A stretch of 46,596 bases of DNA, taken from positions 1-46,596 of IMG/VR virus record IMGVR_UViG_3300032820_001214; one strand, 5' to 3'. A program made the translations under genes and the position numbers. Of this stretch, positions 1-8,598 are shown piece after piece (the first letter of the stretch is position 1; the number at the start of each line of letters is the position of its first letter). This DNA is from a virus. Under the pieces are notes generated by a model. It saw nothing but the letters and a program-made list of their open reading frames with translations. It ran no database searches and was not told where the DNA came from.

Positions 1-268
1 TAAAAAAGGTACAGAATATAAATTAGATCAAGCAGAAAGACTCAATGCCCATCAGTTTAATAAATTTGAAGGGTGGATGTGTAATGCAGGATATCAAAGT
101 TGTATTATTCGCGAACCGGGAGGAGAAGTTAAACGTGCTTATAGCTGTCATGATGAACCTTTAGGTACTATTGATGAAGGGTTTAGTTTATTTAAAGAAG
201 CTAGAGTTTGTATAACACCAACTTGTGTAAGTAGTGCAGATAGTAAAATACCGAAAGAAAAAATATGA
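1..268 (+). CDS. Radical SAM enzyme, C-terminal fragment (5' partial)
   Basis: The reading frame is open from the left edge of the window (codons from base 2) to the stop at 266-268, so only about the last 88 residues are present. What is seen is a cysteine-rich C-terminal domain: a W-x-C-x-AG start, then an AYSC segment, a short LGT-x-x-x-G stretch, and a closing C-x4-C. This arrangement matches the C-terminal ends of the radical SAM proteins at 2586-3581 and 3562-4458, where it probably binds an auxiliary cluster. The catalytic half lies outside the window. The stop overlaps the next start by ATGA, so it heads the visible part of an operon. The family call rests on similarity to the neighbours. 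Confidence 0.65.
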   Translation, partial: KKGTEYKLDQAERLNAHQFNKFEGWMCNAGYQSCIIREPGGEVKRAYSCHDEPLGTIDEGFSLFKEARVCITPTCVSSADSKIPKEKI

Positions 269-876
269 AAATAGATGTTAATGATATAGCTTATTGGATG
301 GATACAATCCGTGATGAAGATAATCATATGCGTTATCATATGCTAGAAAGTTTCTGGCATGGACAACTTAAGAGTAAAATATGGTTATGTGAAACACTTG
401 CTAACGTTGAGCATACTGTATCAAATAGAATAGTTATTTTTGGCGGATGGTATGGAGTACTAGCAACAATGATTTTTAATAGTGATGTTGGAGCAAAACA
501 TATTACAAGTGTTGATATTGACCCTACGTGTAAAGACATAGCGTTAAAAATGAATAAAAAATATGAAATAAATAAAGAGTTTGATGCAGTTACAGAAGAT
601 ATGTGTAATTATGAATATACAGACGATCCACAGATTGTTATTAATACAAGTTGTGAACATATTACACAAAAACAATATGATGCTTGGTTAGAAAAAATTC
701 CAGATGATACATGGATAGTTGTTCAAAGTAATAATTTTGTATCACATAAAGAACATATTAATTGTGTAGATAGTCTTAAAGATTTTAGATGGAATTCAAA
801 AATTAGTAAAGAGTTTTATTCGGGTACATTAGAATTACCTAAATATGACAGATATATGATTATAGGTAGAAAATGA
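265..876 (+). CDS. Class I SAM-dependent methyltransferase-like protein
   Basis: 203 residues with a Rossmann-type layout: a glycine-rich motif I (FGGWYG, about residues 59-64) followed by an acidic VDID end of strand 2 at 83-86, as expected for S-adenosylmethionine binding. The substrate is unknown. The start overlaps the previous stop (ATGA) and the stop overlaps the next start in the same way, so it is translationally coupled between a radical SAM protein and a DUF59 protein. Methyl transfer is inferred from the fold signature only. Confidence 0.65.
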   Translation: MKIDVNDIAYWMDTIRDEDNHMRYHMLESFWHGQLKSKIWLCETLANVEHTVSNRIVIFGGWYGVLATMIFNSDVGAKHITSVDIDPTCKDIALKMNKKYEINKEFDAVTEDMCNYEYTDDPQIVINTSCEHITQKQYDAWLEKIPDDTWIVVQSNNFVSHKEHINCVDSLKDFRWNSKISKEFYSGTLELPKYDRYMIIGRK

Positions 877-1166
877 AAGAACAAATAATAGAACAATTAC
901 AAACTGTATACGATCCAGAGATGACAACTATCAATATCTTTGATTTAGGATTAATTTATGATATTGATATTAAGGGTAAGGATGTTACTATTACTCATAC
1001 GCTTACATCTATGTTTTGCCCAATGGCAGGTGCAATCTCTGAAAGTATTAAACAGGCAGTAATGAAAGTAGACGGAATAGGTGAAGTTAGAGTTAAGTTA
1101 ACTCATACACCGCCATTCACTAGAGATATGATGAGCGAAGCGGCAAAACTCGCATTGGGATTTTAA
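873..1166 (+). CDS. DUF59/MIP18 (SufT/PaaD-like) Fe-S assembly protein
   Basis: 97 residues, the full length of a stand-alone DUF59 domain. Residues 13-29 carry the family signature (YDPEM, then NIFDLGLIY), and a CP pair at 49-50 is the usual conserved cysteine. Relatives (SufT, PaaD, MIP18) help place Fe-S clusters into client enzymes. Here it is coupled to a methyltransferase upstream and sits two bases before a radical SAM enzyme that needs a 4Fe-4S cluster, so a role in maturing the island's radical SAM proteins is a reasonable inference. Confidence 0.8.
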   Translation: MKEQIIEQLQTVYDPEMTTINIFDLGLIYDIDIKGKDVTITHTLTSMFCPMAGAISESIKQAVMKVDGIGEVRVKLTHTPPFTRDMMSEAAKLALGF

Positions 1167-1167
1167 A

Positions 1168-2589
1168 ATGACAGACAGTAACGAATATTGGTATAACCCT
1201 GCAGACTCGCAGTTAGGAAAATGGCAACGTGAATTAGAAGGCGTTTCTAAATCTCCTACGTTCTGTGTATTACCGTGGATACATTTTGCTACTCGCCCTA
1301 ATGGAGATATGCGTTTATGTTGTAGTGCTAATGCCAGCGGAGCGGCTACTGGTGACCATGAAGTAGGATTAGTAAAAATGGAACATGGTAAGCCTGCTAA
1401 CTTTGGCCGTGAAACTCCTATGGAGGCCTGGAACAATGACTATATGAAGTCAGTAAGAACTACTATGCTTAAAGGACAAATTCCTGCTAGTTGTACTAAA
1501 TGTTTTAATGAAGAAAAAATAGGTGTTGTTAGTAAACGTATTTGGGAAACAGGTACTTGGTATAAAGATGGAGTAGATATTCCTGAGTTAATTAAACAAA
1601 CACAAGAAGATGGTACAGTTCCAGAAGAATTAGTATATTTAGATTTACGTTTAGGTCATACGTGTAATGTTAAATGTGTAATGTGTAGTCCGCATGATTC
1701 TAGTCAGTGGGTTAAAGACTGGAAAGAATTAGTTCCGCAATTAGAAGATCCTGAAGTAAAAAGGCAAATGGCTTGGGACAAATCAGAGTTTAATAATAAG
1801 TGGCATGAGAAGGAAACGTTTTGGGAGGAAATGAATAAACAAATTCCTAACTTAAAGCAAGTATATTTTGCTGGTGGCGAACCTTTAATGATTAGAGAAC
1901 ACAAAACGTTTATTGAAGAAATTATACGTCAAGGCTATCAAGATAAAATCTTATTAAGATATAATTCAAATGGTATATTAGTAGATGAAGATTTAATTGA
2001 GTTATGGAGCAAGTTTAAAAAAGTTAAATTTGCAATTAGTATGGATGCCTGTTTTCAACGTGATGAATATATACGTTTTCCAACAGATTGGTCAGTTGTA
2101 GAAAAGAATCTTCATATGTTAGATAATACGCCTGACAATATACAAACAAGTTTAGCCACTGCTATACAAATTTTTAATGTAAAACACTTACCTGATTTTA
2201 TGAAGTGGAAAGTACAATCTAAATTTAAAAAACTTAATGTAGGTACAGTTCCTGGTGGTACACAAATGGGTGGTGGATTAGTTAATATGCACTTGCTTTA
2301 CATACCAACATTTTTAAGCATACAAATATTACCTAAAGAAGATAAGCAAGAAGTTCGTGAACGTTATGCAGAATTTAAAGATTGGTTATTTGCTCATTAT
2401 AGACAAGATGATGAGTATTGGAAAATTAATCCTTATGGTTGGAAACGTTGGGAAGCAGTAATGGATCATATGGATGCACAAGATAATAGTCATTTACTTC
2501 CAGGCTTCAAAGAGTATGTCACTAAACTAGATGCTATTAGAGGATTAAAAGCGTCTAATGTTTTTCCTGAGTTAGAACATTTATTATGA
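1168..2589 (+). CDS. Radical SAM protein with N-terminal twitch domain
   Basis: 473 residues. The N-terminal third has a twitch/SPASM-like cysteine set (C33, CC 51-52, C109-x2-C112), normally a site for an auxiliary 4Fe-4S cluster. The radical SAM core follows: CxxxCxxC at C166, C170, C173 and GGEP at 236-239. Having the twitch domain before rather than after the core is the hallmark of the N-terminal-twitch radical SAM family, to which the protein at 5257-6534 also belongs. The substrate is unknown. It starts two bases after the DUF59 stop and overlaps the next radical SAM gene by ATGA. Confidence 0.85.
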   Translation: MTDSNEYWYNPADSQLGKWQRELEGVSKSPTFCVLPWIHFATRPNGDMRLCCSANASGAATGDHEVGLVKMEHGKPANFGRETPMEAWNNDYMKSVRTTMLKGQIPASCTKCFNEEKIGVVSKRIWETGTWYKDGVDIPELIKQTQEDGTVPEELVYLDLRLGHTCNVKCVMCSPHDSSQWVKDWKELVPQLEDPEVKRQMAWDKSEFNNKWHEKETFWEEMNKQIPNLKQVYFAGGEPLMIREHKTFIEEIIRQGYQDKILLRYNSNGILVDEDLIELWSKFKKVKFAISMDACFQRDEYIRFPTDWSVVEKNLHMLDNTPDNIQTSLATAIQIFNVKHLPDFMKWKVQSKFKKLNVGTVPGGTQMGGGLVNMHLLYIPTFLSIQILPKEDKQEVRERYAEFKDWLFAHYRQDDEYWKINPYGWKRWEAVMDHMDAQDNSHLLPGFKEYVTKLDAIRGLKASNVFPELEHLL

Positions 2590-3581
2590 AACTTAATAGA
2601 ATAGTTACAACACAACCTGCTCATGTTTTAGATATTAGATTCTGGCCAACTGATATTTGCGATTATGATTGTACCTATTGCTTTCCTAATTCACATCCTG
2701 AAATATACAGGTATCCAAAGAATGTCACTACTGTAGTAAAAAACTTTAAAACATTATTTGATGTTTATACTAATAAATTTAATAAAACAGAGTTTTGGAT
2801 TAATTTAGTAGGAGGCGGTGAACCAACATTATGGCCGCACTTTAATGAGTTTTGTAGAGAAATAAAAAAAGATTATAATGTTAAACTTAAAGTAACAACT
2901 AATGCTTCTAGAACAATAAGGTGGTGGAAAGATAATGTTCAATACCTTGATGGTGCGACATTAAGTGCCCACCATGAATTTATGGATGTAGATCATTTTA
3001 TGGAAGTAGGTGATTTTTTATATTCTAATGATGTACGAGTATCAGCATTGATGTTGATGGATTGTGAGCATTGGGATAAGTGTGTTGCTATTGTAGAGAA
3101 GATGAAAACTAGTAAACATCCCTGGATTATTGAAGCTAAAAGTATTGTTCAATTCCCTGGTAAAGATATTAATTCTTATAACCAAGAACAAATAGACTAT
3201 ATTGCAAATACTATGAAACGGGTTCCTGATAGTGATTTTATATTAAGGCATTTACGTTCTTTTAATATCTATGAAAGTGTTGCATTGTTTGATGATGGTT
3301 CAGCAAAGCCGATGACATCTGAAGAATATATTCATAATAAATGGAACTATTTTACTGATTGGACTTGCCATGTTCCTATAGAAAATTTAGTTATTATATA
3401 TGATGGTACTGTTACAGGATCATGTAATGCAAATATTTTTAAAGATGCAAAAATTAATATTTTTTCAGAAACATTTAAAGAAGAATTTGAAGAAAAAGCA
3501 TTTGATTTAAAACCAATCAAATGTCCATTTAAAGAATGTGCTTGTTTACCTGATACTCATATTACAAAGTATATTTCGTAA
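2586..3581 (+). CDS. Radical SAM protein with SPASM-like C-terminus
   Basis: 331 residues. The core motif CxxxCxxC is at C25, C29, C32, and a GGGEP motif follows near residue 76. The C-terminal 70 residues contain a WTC segment, an SCN segment and a final C-x4-C-x-C group, consistent with an auxiliary cluster. It resembles the protein at 3562-4458 in layout and in its closing TKY residues, so the two are probably paralogues. It is the last gene of the left plus-strand operon and overlaps its convergent neighbour by 20 bases. The substrate is unknown. Confidence 0.85.
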   Translation: MKLNRIVTTQPAHVLDIRFWPTDICDYDCTYCFPNSHPEIYRYPKNVTTVVKNFKTLFDVYTNKFNKTEFWINLVGGGEPTLWPHFNEFCREIKKDYNVKLKVTTNASRTIRWWKDNVQYLDGATLSAHHEFMDVDHFMEVGDFLYSNDVRVSALMLMDCEHWDKCVAIVEKMKTSKHPWIIEAKSIVQFPGKDINSYNQEQIDYIANTMKRVPDSDFILRHLRSFNIYESVALFDDGSAKPMTSEEYIHNKWNYFTDWTCHVPIENLVIIYDGTVTGSCNANIFKDAKINIFSETFKEEFEEKAFDLKPIKCPFKECACLPDTHITKYIS

Positions 3582-4458
3582 GATTAATATCCGCGGCACA
3601 AGTACACCAATCTCGTGTACAAATAATATTTTCAGTTGGTCTTTTAAAAGTACCTTTATAGATATTACCTAAACTACCCCCAACGCGACAAGTAGCACGA
3701 TGTACATCACCATCCCAATTTACCATTAAACTTTCCAATCCTGCTGTACAACTCCACCCTTTAAATTTATTGGTTTTATTAATAAGCAAGTCATTTACGT
3801 TACATTCAACCTTCCCATCAATTAAAGTATTAACAGGTGGATTGTGATTTTCGGTCTTTAAAAAGTCCAATTCTTCCTTAGAATAGCGTTCCAAATCTTC
3901 AAAAATATCATGTGCTTCAGTCCAGCGTATAGGACGTAAAGCATAGGGTATATTCGCTTTAGAAAGGCGTCTACAAGCTTCTGTAACGTCGTTTAAGCGG
4001 TGGTTTAGCATCATGACGTGTACAAGTACCATCTTGTTTTTAGATGCATTATATACGCTTATAATGGTCTCCAAAATACGTTCCCAATCGTACTCAAAGT
4101 GCAAACTAAACACTATATGATCTAAGTATTTGGATAGCATATCTACATAAAAATCTTTGGTTCTTGTTCCGTTTGTTGTTACATTAATCCAAGTAACTTT
4201 TGGGCGAGCATAATCTAAGAGGGCAGTAATGTCTGGGTGAACAAACGGTTCACCTCCTGTAAGGCTAATTCTTACATTTTCAATTTTGGCTAATTCGTCA
4301 ACGGCTTTTTTAAGTGTTTTAATATCCGTATGCGGACTAACCATATCATGAATTTCAGCTGGACAATACGAGCAATCGTAATTACATCGTTTACCCAAGT
4401 TCCATTCAACCTTAACACTTTTAGCATAATGTTCATATTTGTTCTCTACTCTAAACAT
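3562..4458 (-). CDS. Radical SAM protein with SPASM-like C-terminus
   Basis: 298 residues. CxxxCxxC is at C25, C29, C32, followed by the core motif TGGEP near residue 68. The C-terminal domain reads W-x-C-x-AG, then a D-G-D-V-x-R turn, LGNIYKG, and a final cluster of cysteines, which is a SPASM-like layout. It is the last gene of the minus-strand operon that begins at 7310 and overlaps the gene upstream by 13 bases. Its 3' end overlaps the 3' end of the convergent radical SAM gene. Confidence 0.85.
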   Translation of the reverse strand: MFRVENKYEHYAKSVKVEWNLGKRCNYDCSYCPAEIHDMVSPHTDIKTLKKAVDELAKIENVRISLTGGEPFVHPDITALLDYARPKVTWINVTTNGTRTKDFYVDMLSKYLDHIVFSLHFEYDWERILETIISVYNASKNKMVLVHVMMLNHRLNDVTEACRRLSKANIPYALRPIRWTEAHDIFEDLERYSKEELDFLKTENHNPPVNTLIDGKVECNVNDLLINKTNKFKGWSCTAGLESLMVNWDGDVHRATCRVGGSLGNIYKGTFKRPTENIICTRDWCTCAADINLTKYTL

Positions 4459-5264
4459 CGTACAGTTCCAATCTTATCATATACTGAAAGAGTTCTTACA
4501 ATGTCTTTATATGATTTATGATTTAATTCACTTGCTTCAAGATCAATTTTAGCTACAGGAATCATTCCAAAGCTATTTTTTTTAAAAGTAAGGCCTTTTT
4601 CCTTAAGCCATCGATTAATTTGCAATTTCCTTAAAACGTGCATAAGCCAATTAACATTTTTGCCAAATTTTATCATAACATCAGAACTATAATGTGTTTG
4701 AGGTTCGTCTATAGTATATTCATCATTATCTTTAAAAATATCTAGCATATTTTTACCTACATGGCAATAATTAATATATACTTCACCGAATCGCCATTTA
4801 AATGTAAAGTCATTATAATCTTCTAATTTTCGTCTAGGTCTATTTTTAAATGTTACAACGACTGTAGCCGCATTACCTCTTTTTTGTGATTCATATTCGT
4901 GAATTAATATATTAAATTTTTTAAGAGCTTCTTGAATATTATCAGGTGCGTTGTTAAACCAATCTGTACCTATTGTAATTTCACCACGTAAGTTTTCAAA
5001 ATAAGTATGTAAATAATTTAAATTAGTTTTGTCAGTGGCTCTAATATCTATTACTCTATCATAAGCATTAATAATTCCAATTTGTTCATTAATTAACTTA
5101 ACATAATTTTTCTTTTGTCCAGGCCAATCAGTAAATCTTGTGCTTTCGTCTATTTCATTATAATTTATTAATTCTTCATACCATTTTTTAGCAATTTCAG
5201 TATCGTATGTATTAAAGTATACCCATTTACTATCTTTATTGTTTTTAAATAATATTTTAAACAT
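4446..5264 (-). CDS. Hypothetical protein in the radical SAM operon
   Basis: About 272 residues, not recognised. I chose the ATG at 5264, which overlaps the stop of the radical SAM gene upstream; a TTG at 5294 would add ten residues. The protein is lysine- and aromatic-rich with no membrane segment and only two cysteines, so it is not a metal-cluster enzyme of the usual kind. Its position between two radical SAM genes suggests it is a partner, a substrate-binding protein or a substrate of them. Confidence 0.7.
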   Translation of the reverse strand: MFKILFKNNKDSKWVYFNTYDTEIAKKWYEELINYNEIDESTRFTDWPGQKKNYVKLINEQIGIINAYDRVIDIRATDKTNLNYLHTYFENLRGEITIGTDWFNNAPDNIQEALKKFNILIHEYESQKRGNAATVVVTFKNRPRRKLEDYNDFTFKWRFGEVYINYCHVGKNMLDIFKDNDEYTIDEPQTHYSSDVMIKFGKNVNWLMHVLRKLQINRWLKEKGLTFKKNSFGMIPVAKIDLEASELNHKSYKDIVRTLSVYDKIGTVRCLE

Positions 5265-6534
5265 AGTCAGCAAACTCAGGATTAATTTTATCAAATGGAC
5301 CTTGCCTTCTTTCTGTATCTAATGTTTTATTAAATGCAATACAGTCTTGCCAATATTCTGATAAGTCCTTTGCTTCTAAGAAGTTTATATTATCAGTAAT
5401 TTGTTGTTGTGTAATCTTTTTCAAAATAGGATGTTTTTTTACTAATTTATAGTTGTCTACTTTAGTGTACATATTAACTAGTTGTCTAATTACACTTTCT
5501 TTTAACGGTTTGGGCAAAACTTGGGCACTTAATACTCTTGGGTATTGTACTCTATGACTATAAAATACTATTTCTAGTTTATCTAAAAAGTACTCAATAA
5601 CTGTTGGCATTTGCAATACATTGTTAGCTTGAACAGTAAATGCACCAACAATTCTACTTACAGTTGGAATCTTTTTCATTTCTTTAACATTGTTTATAAC
5701 TTCATTAAAGTTACCATCAGTACGAATGTATTCATAAATGTCCCATAAGCCGTCAATACTAACATTAACTGCTACACTTTTAAATTTAGGCCAATACTCA
5801 TGGACAGTTCGTTTACCTTTAATACCAAGTGTAGTTCCGTTTGTAGCATACTTAATTTCTATATCTTTACCATAGGGTTCTAACATATCTAAAATTTTAT
5901 AATGCATAGGATCCATTAAGGGTTCTCCACCAGCAAATTCTACTCGTCTAAAGTGTGGTAATAACTTTTCAAAACTTTTCCACCAGTTAGGACTATCATC
6001 AAATAACCCTACATATGGTGCTTCAGTTAATCCTAATTTTTCTACAGCATCAACAAGATAATTGTTTTCAGCTTTATAATGATGTACAATAGATTTCCAA
6101 TCTTTCCATTGTGTACTATCTAATGGATTACACATACGACATCTTAAGTTACACAAGTTATTAATTTTAATTTCCATAGTTGGCAATTCAAATGGCATTG
6201 TGTAATCGTCTTTTAATGTGTCTAATGCATTAGGATATAAGTTAATTCTTGATTCAGGAATAACATTACTAATATGTCGTTGACGTAAACTTTGTACACC
6301 TTGGTCTTCTAAATCAAAGCACGGTTTACATACGTCAGGACGTTCGTTGTTTAAAACTTGTCTACGAACTTCGAGCATTTTTTCATTGTTCCATGCTTCT
6401 TCTAATGTTTCGTTTTGTATCCAACCAATAGGTTGACTACGACAGCAAATTTTAATTGCGCCATCTTCTCGTGTTGCTAACCCTGTAAAAGGGTGCATAC
6501 AAAATGTACATGATTTACAGGTTTCTTCTGTCAT
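5257..6534 (-). CDS. Radical SAM protein with N-terminal twitch domain
   Basis: 425 residues from the ATG at 6534, chosen because it forms an ATGA overlap with the QueC-like gene. The N-terminus has a cysteine-rich start (C6, C9, C12), a CC pair at 30-31 and C69-x2-C72, matching the twitch domain of the protein at 1168-2589. The radical SAM motif CxxxCxxC is at C128, C132, C135, and GGEP follows. Shared phrases with the other twitch protein, such as EAWNN after the CC pair and D-S-x-Q-W after the core cysteines, mark them as paralogues in separate operons. Confidence 0.85.
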   Translation of the reverse strand: MTEETCKSCTFCMHPFTGLATREDGAIKICCRSQPIGWIQNETLEEAWNNEKMLEVRRQVLNNERPDVCKPCFDLEDQGVQSLRQRHISNVIPESRINLYPNALDTLKDDYTMPFELPTMEIKINNLCNLRCRMCNPLDSTQWKDWKSIVHHYKAENNYLVDAVEKLGLTEAPYVGLFDDSPNWWKSFEKLLPHFRRVEFAGGEPLMDPMHYKILDMLEPYGKDIEIKYATNGTTLGIKGKRTVHEYWPKFKSVAVNVSIDGLWDIYEYIRTDGNFNEVINNVKEMKKIPTVSRIVGAFTVQANNVLQMPTVIEYFLDKLEIVFYSHRVQYPRVLSAQVLPKPLKESVIRQLVNMYTKVDNYKLVKKHPILKKITQQQITDNINFLEAKDLSEYWQDCIAFNKTLDTERRQGPFDKINPEFADYV

Positions 6535-7310
6535 GATATACTCTCGGCCTCCTTTATAGCCCATTCTCGTTCTTTACACCAAAAACACTTTCCACACTCA
6601 GGAACGGATTGTCCTGGAACATACGTTTTATAATCTAAGTTTCCAAAGACTTCAGGATAGTGTGTTCTATCACCCTCGCAACTACGAGTAAGTGATAATA
6701 GTCCTCTAATATTATGTTTATAATATTGTGCAATAATCCAATCTTTGCTTGTATAGATAAAAGGATGACATACTGTTACGCCCATATGTTCTCTAATTAA
6801 AGGTGTTAGGTCTTCTGTAGGCTCAATATCTCTATCATCTAATTTACCTTTAAAATCTTTTGTAGGATTTTTGTTTACACCGGCAAACCACGCATCAAGC
6901 CCATACCTAAATGCAATATATTCTGCGTGTGAGCGTAATATAATTTGATTACCGCTTTTTAATTTTCCATATTCATCAATAATATTAGGTCCTTTATCGC
7001 CCCATTCTAAATCGGGTGGAATAAAGTTTTGGTGCATAGTAAACCTATGATCAGGAAAGCGTTCTTCTAACCAATTATATACGTCTAATGCATTATATTT
7101 TTGCCACGGTCTAGTTTTCCACATTCTAATATTAGTTAAGATATGTATATTAGCTGTATGACTAGTACTAGAGCATATTAAGTAAGCTAACAAGGCACTA
7201 TCTGCCCCACCACTTAAACTAATACCTATATTTCGCCATGCTTGTAATATAGGAAATTCTACCTCGCCATACTTAACGATATTGTCAGCGTATTGTGTTT
7301 TTTCTAGCAT
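6531..7310 (-). CDS. queC: QueC-like PP-loop ATPase
   Basis: 259 residues. The PP-loop SGGADS is at 33-38, and a second conserved region (HAEYIAFRYG, then AGVN) resembles QueC. Four cysteines can form the QueC zinc site: C211 in an RSCEGD segment and C239, C242, C245 in CGKC-x2-C. In canonical QueC the first cysteine lies about ten residues before the CGxC; here the gap is 27, so the loop is enlarged. QueC converts 7-carboxy-7-deazaguanine to preQ0. FolE, QueD, QueE and DpdA homologues elsewhere in the window fit that role, but the ATGA coupling to a twitch radical SAM gene leaves room for a different ATP-dependent step on another substrate. Confidence 0.7.
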   Translation of the reverse strand: MLEKTQYADNIVKYGEVEFPILQAWRNIGISLSGGADSALLAYLICSSTSHTANIHILTNIRMWKTRPWQKYNALDVYNWLEERFPDHRFTMHQNFIPPDLEWGDKGPNIIDEYGKLKSGNQIILRSHAEYIAFRYGLDAWFAGVNKNPTKDFKGKLDDRDIEPTEDLTPLIREHMGVTVCHPFIYTSKDWIIAQYYKHNIRGLLSLTRSCEGDRTHYPEVFGNLDYKTYVPGQSVPECGKCFWCKEREWAIKEAESIS

Positions 7311-7367
7311 TATTATATTTACCGTAATTCTCTGGGCAGTTAATTACTTCCGATAAGTATGTATATC

Positions 7368-8039
7368 ATGTTAAAAAATACATACATCTATCATGATGTG
7401 ACTGAGATTGTTGATATATTACCGCCCTTGAAAGAAGGTAAAAATGATTTTACCAAACAAACTGGAAAATTTTTTTACGACCCGTGGGAGGTATTACCAG
7501 AGTATAAAGGTACATCATTAGAAGAATTGCATAATAAATTACCACGTGCTGGCCAAATGCGAGCTATGGTAATGCATGAAGGTGATTGTTATTCTGAACA
7601 CGCCGATATTGATGATAGATATCATTTAACAATAGATGCAGAAACTAGTTATTTGATTGACCTAGATCATGACAAAATGTATCCTACATTAGTTAATAAT
7701 ACAGTTTACTTAATGAATGGTGGTACAATTCATACAGCCGCTAATTTCGGTCATGTTCCTAGAACAGAATTAGTAGTAAGACAATTACTAACTCATAATA
7801 AGTTAAAAGATCCTGTTAGATTAAATTTAGCTGTTAATTATGATGTATTTGATTTACGTTATCGTTTTGATCTTGTGTTTAGTCCTTGGTTAAACCGTGC
7901 AAATAAAAATGGTATAATTGATAATTTTGAACCTGTCAGTGAAAAACAAATACTTGTAGATTTAGAAAAAGAGTATCTAGACGAGTTTAAAGGTTTAATT
8001 GAATTTTCAGAATTACCAGTGGAGATGAAAATTGACTGA
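7368..8039 (+). CDS. 2OG-Fe(II) oxygenase / aspartyl hydroxylase-like protein
   Basis: 223 residues from the ATG at 7368 (an ATG at 7359 would add three). An H-x-D motif (EHADID), a later GGTIHTAAN segment with the distal histidine, and an arginine about ten residues after it give the usual iron and 2-oxoglutarate ligands of the aspartyl/asparaginyl hydroxylase-like double-stranded beta-helix. It is the first gene of a seven-gene plus-strand operon whose members all overlap or abut. The substrate is unknown. Confidence 0.7.
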   Translation: MLKNTYIYHDVTEIVDILPPLKEGKNDFTKQTGKFFYDPWEVLPEYKGTSLEELHNKLPRAGQMRAMVMHEGDCYSEHADIDDRYHLTIDAETSYLIDLDHDKMYPTLVNNTVYLMNGGTIHTAANFGHVPRTELVVRQLLTHNKLKDPVRLNLAVNYDVFDLRYRFDLVFSPWLNRANKNGIIDNFEPVSEKQILVDLEKEYLDEFKGLIEFSELPVEMKID

Positions 8040-8598
8040 AATTAAATGGAAAGAATTTCGTAAAATTATTGATGGCAAATTAGACAGAGGTAGTTTGGCC
8101 TATGATGCCTATGTTAGTAAAGATCAATATTTAATGCATTTTGATAGTGAATTTTTCTTTAAAAAAGAACTAGAACATATGGAAAGGTTATCTGAAAAAT
8201 CATATGCACCAGAAGTAGATAAAATAGATTTAGAAAAATTGATGATTTATCTTCCTCTTTATGATAATTTAAATCATTTAATTGCAGAAAACAAAGCACC
8301 CGATGATTGGAAAGAACAAGTGCATAAAATTATTGAAGACCTAGAACGGATGAATGTTTGGAAACTAAACTTGTTTACTCATTGCTTTTATGTAAAAGAA
8401 GGATCATTACATATAATAGATCTTTATGGTTGTGTATTTGATGATGAAATTGTTACGTTTGGTCAAATTGATCCTATTTTATCAAAACGATCAAGGAATC
8501 TTTTCTTACAGTTTAAAGAATTAGATGGAATTGTTGATATGAGAGAAGCATATAGATATAGCAAAGTAAACAATGTTTGGGGATTACGTGATGATTGA
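8032..8598 (+). CDS. Kinase-like protein, short
   Basis: 188 residues. It starts at a TTG (8032) preceded by a GGAGA ribosome-binding site, overlapping the previous stop. Residues 117-133 read as a catalytic-loop and metal-site pair of the protein-kinase-like fold: a histidine, CFYV, a G-S-L turn, then I-I-D-LYG, with D130 in the DFG position. The domain is shorter than usual and the N-lobe is minimal. A related but more degenerate protein lies at 10798-11505. A small-molecule kinase or a pseudokinase is possible; the call is moderate. Confidence 0.5.
   Translation: MTEIKWKEFRKIIDGKLDRGSLAYDAYVSKDQYLMHFDSEFFFKKELEHMERLSEKSYAPEVDKIDLEKLMIYLPLYDNLNHLIAENKAPDDWKEQVHKIIEDLERMNVWKLNLFTHCFYVKEGSLHIIDLYGCVFDDEIVTFGQIDPILSKRSRNLFLQFKELDGIVDMREAYRYSKVNNVWGLRDD

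Noticed and set aside
5264-5294. TTG start for the hypothetical gene in the radical SAM operon
   Set aside because: An AAGG lies before the TTG, but it is inside the upstream gene, and the ATG at 5264 gives the overlap style used throughout the operon.
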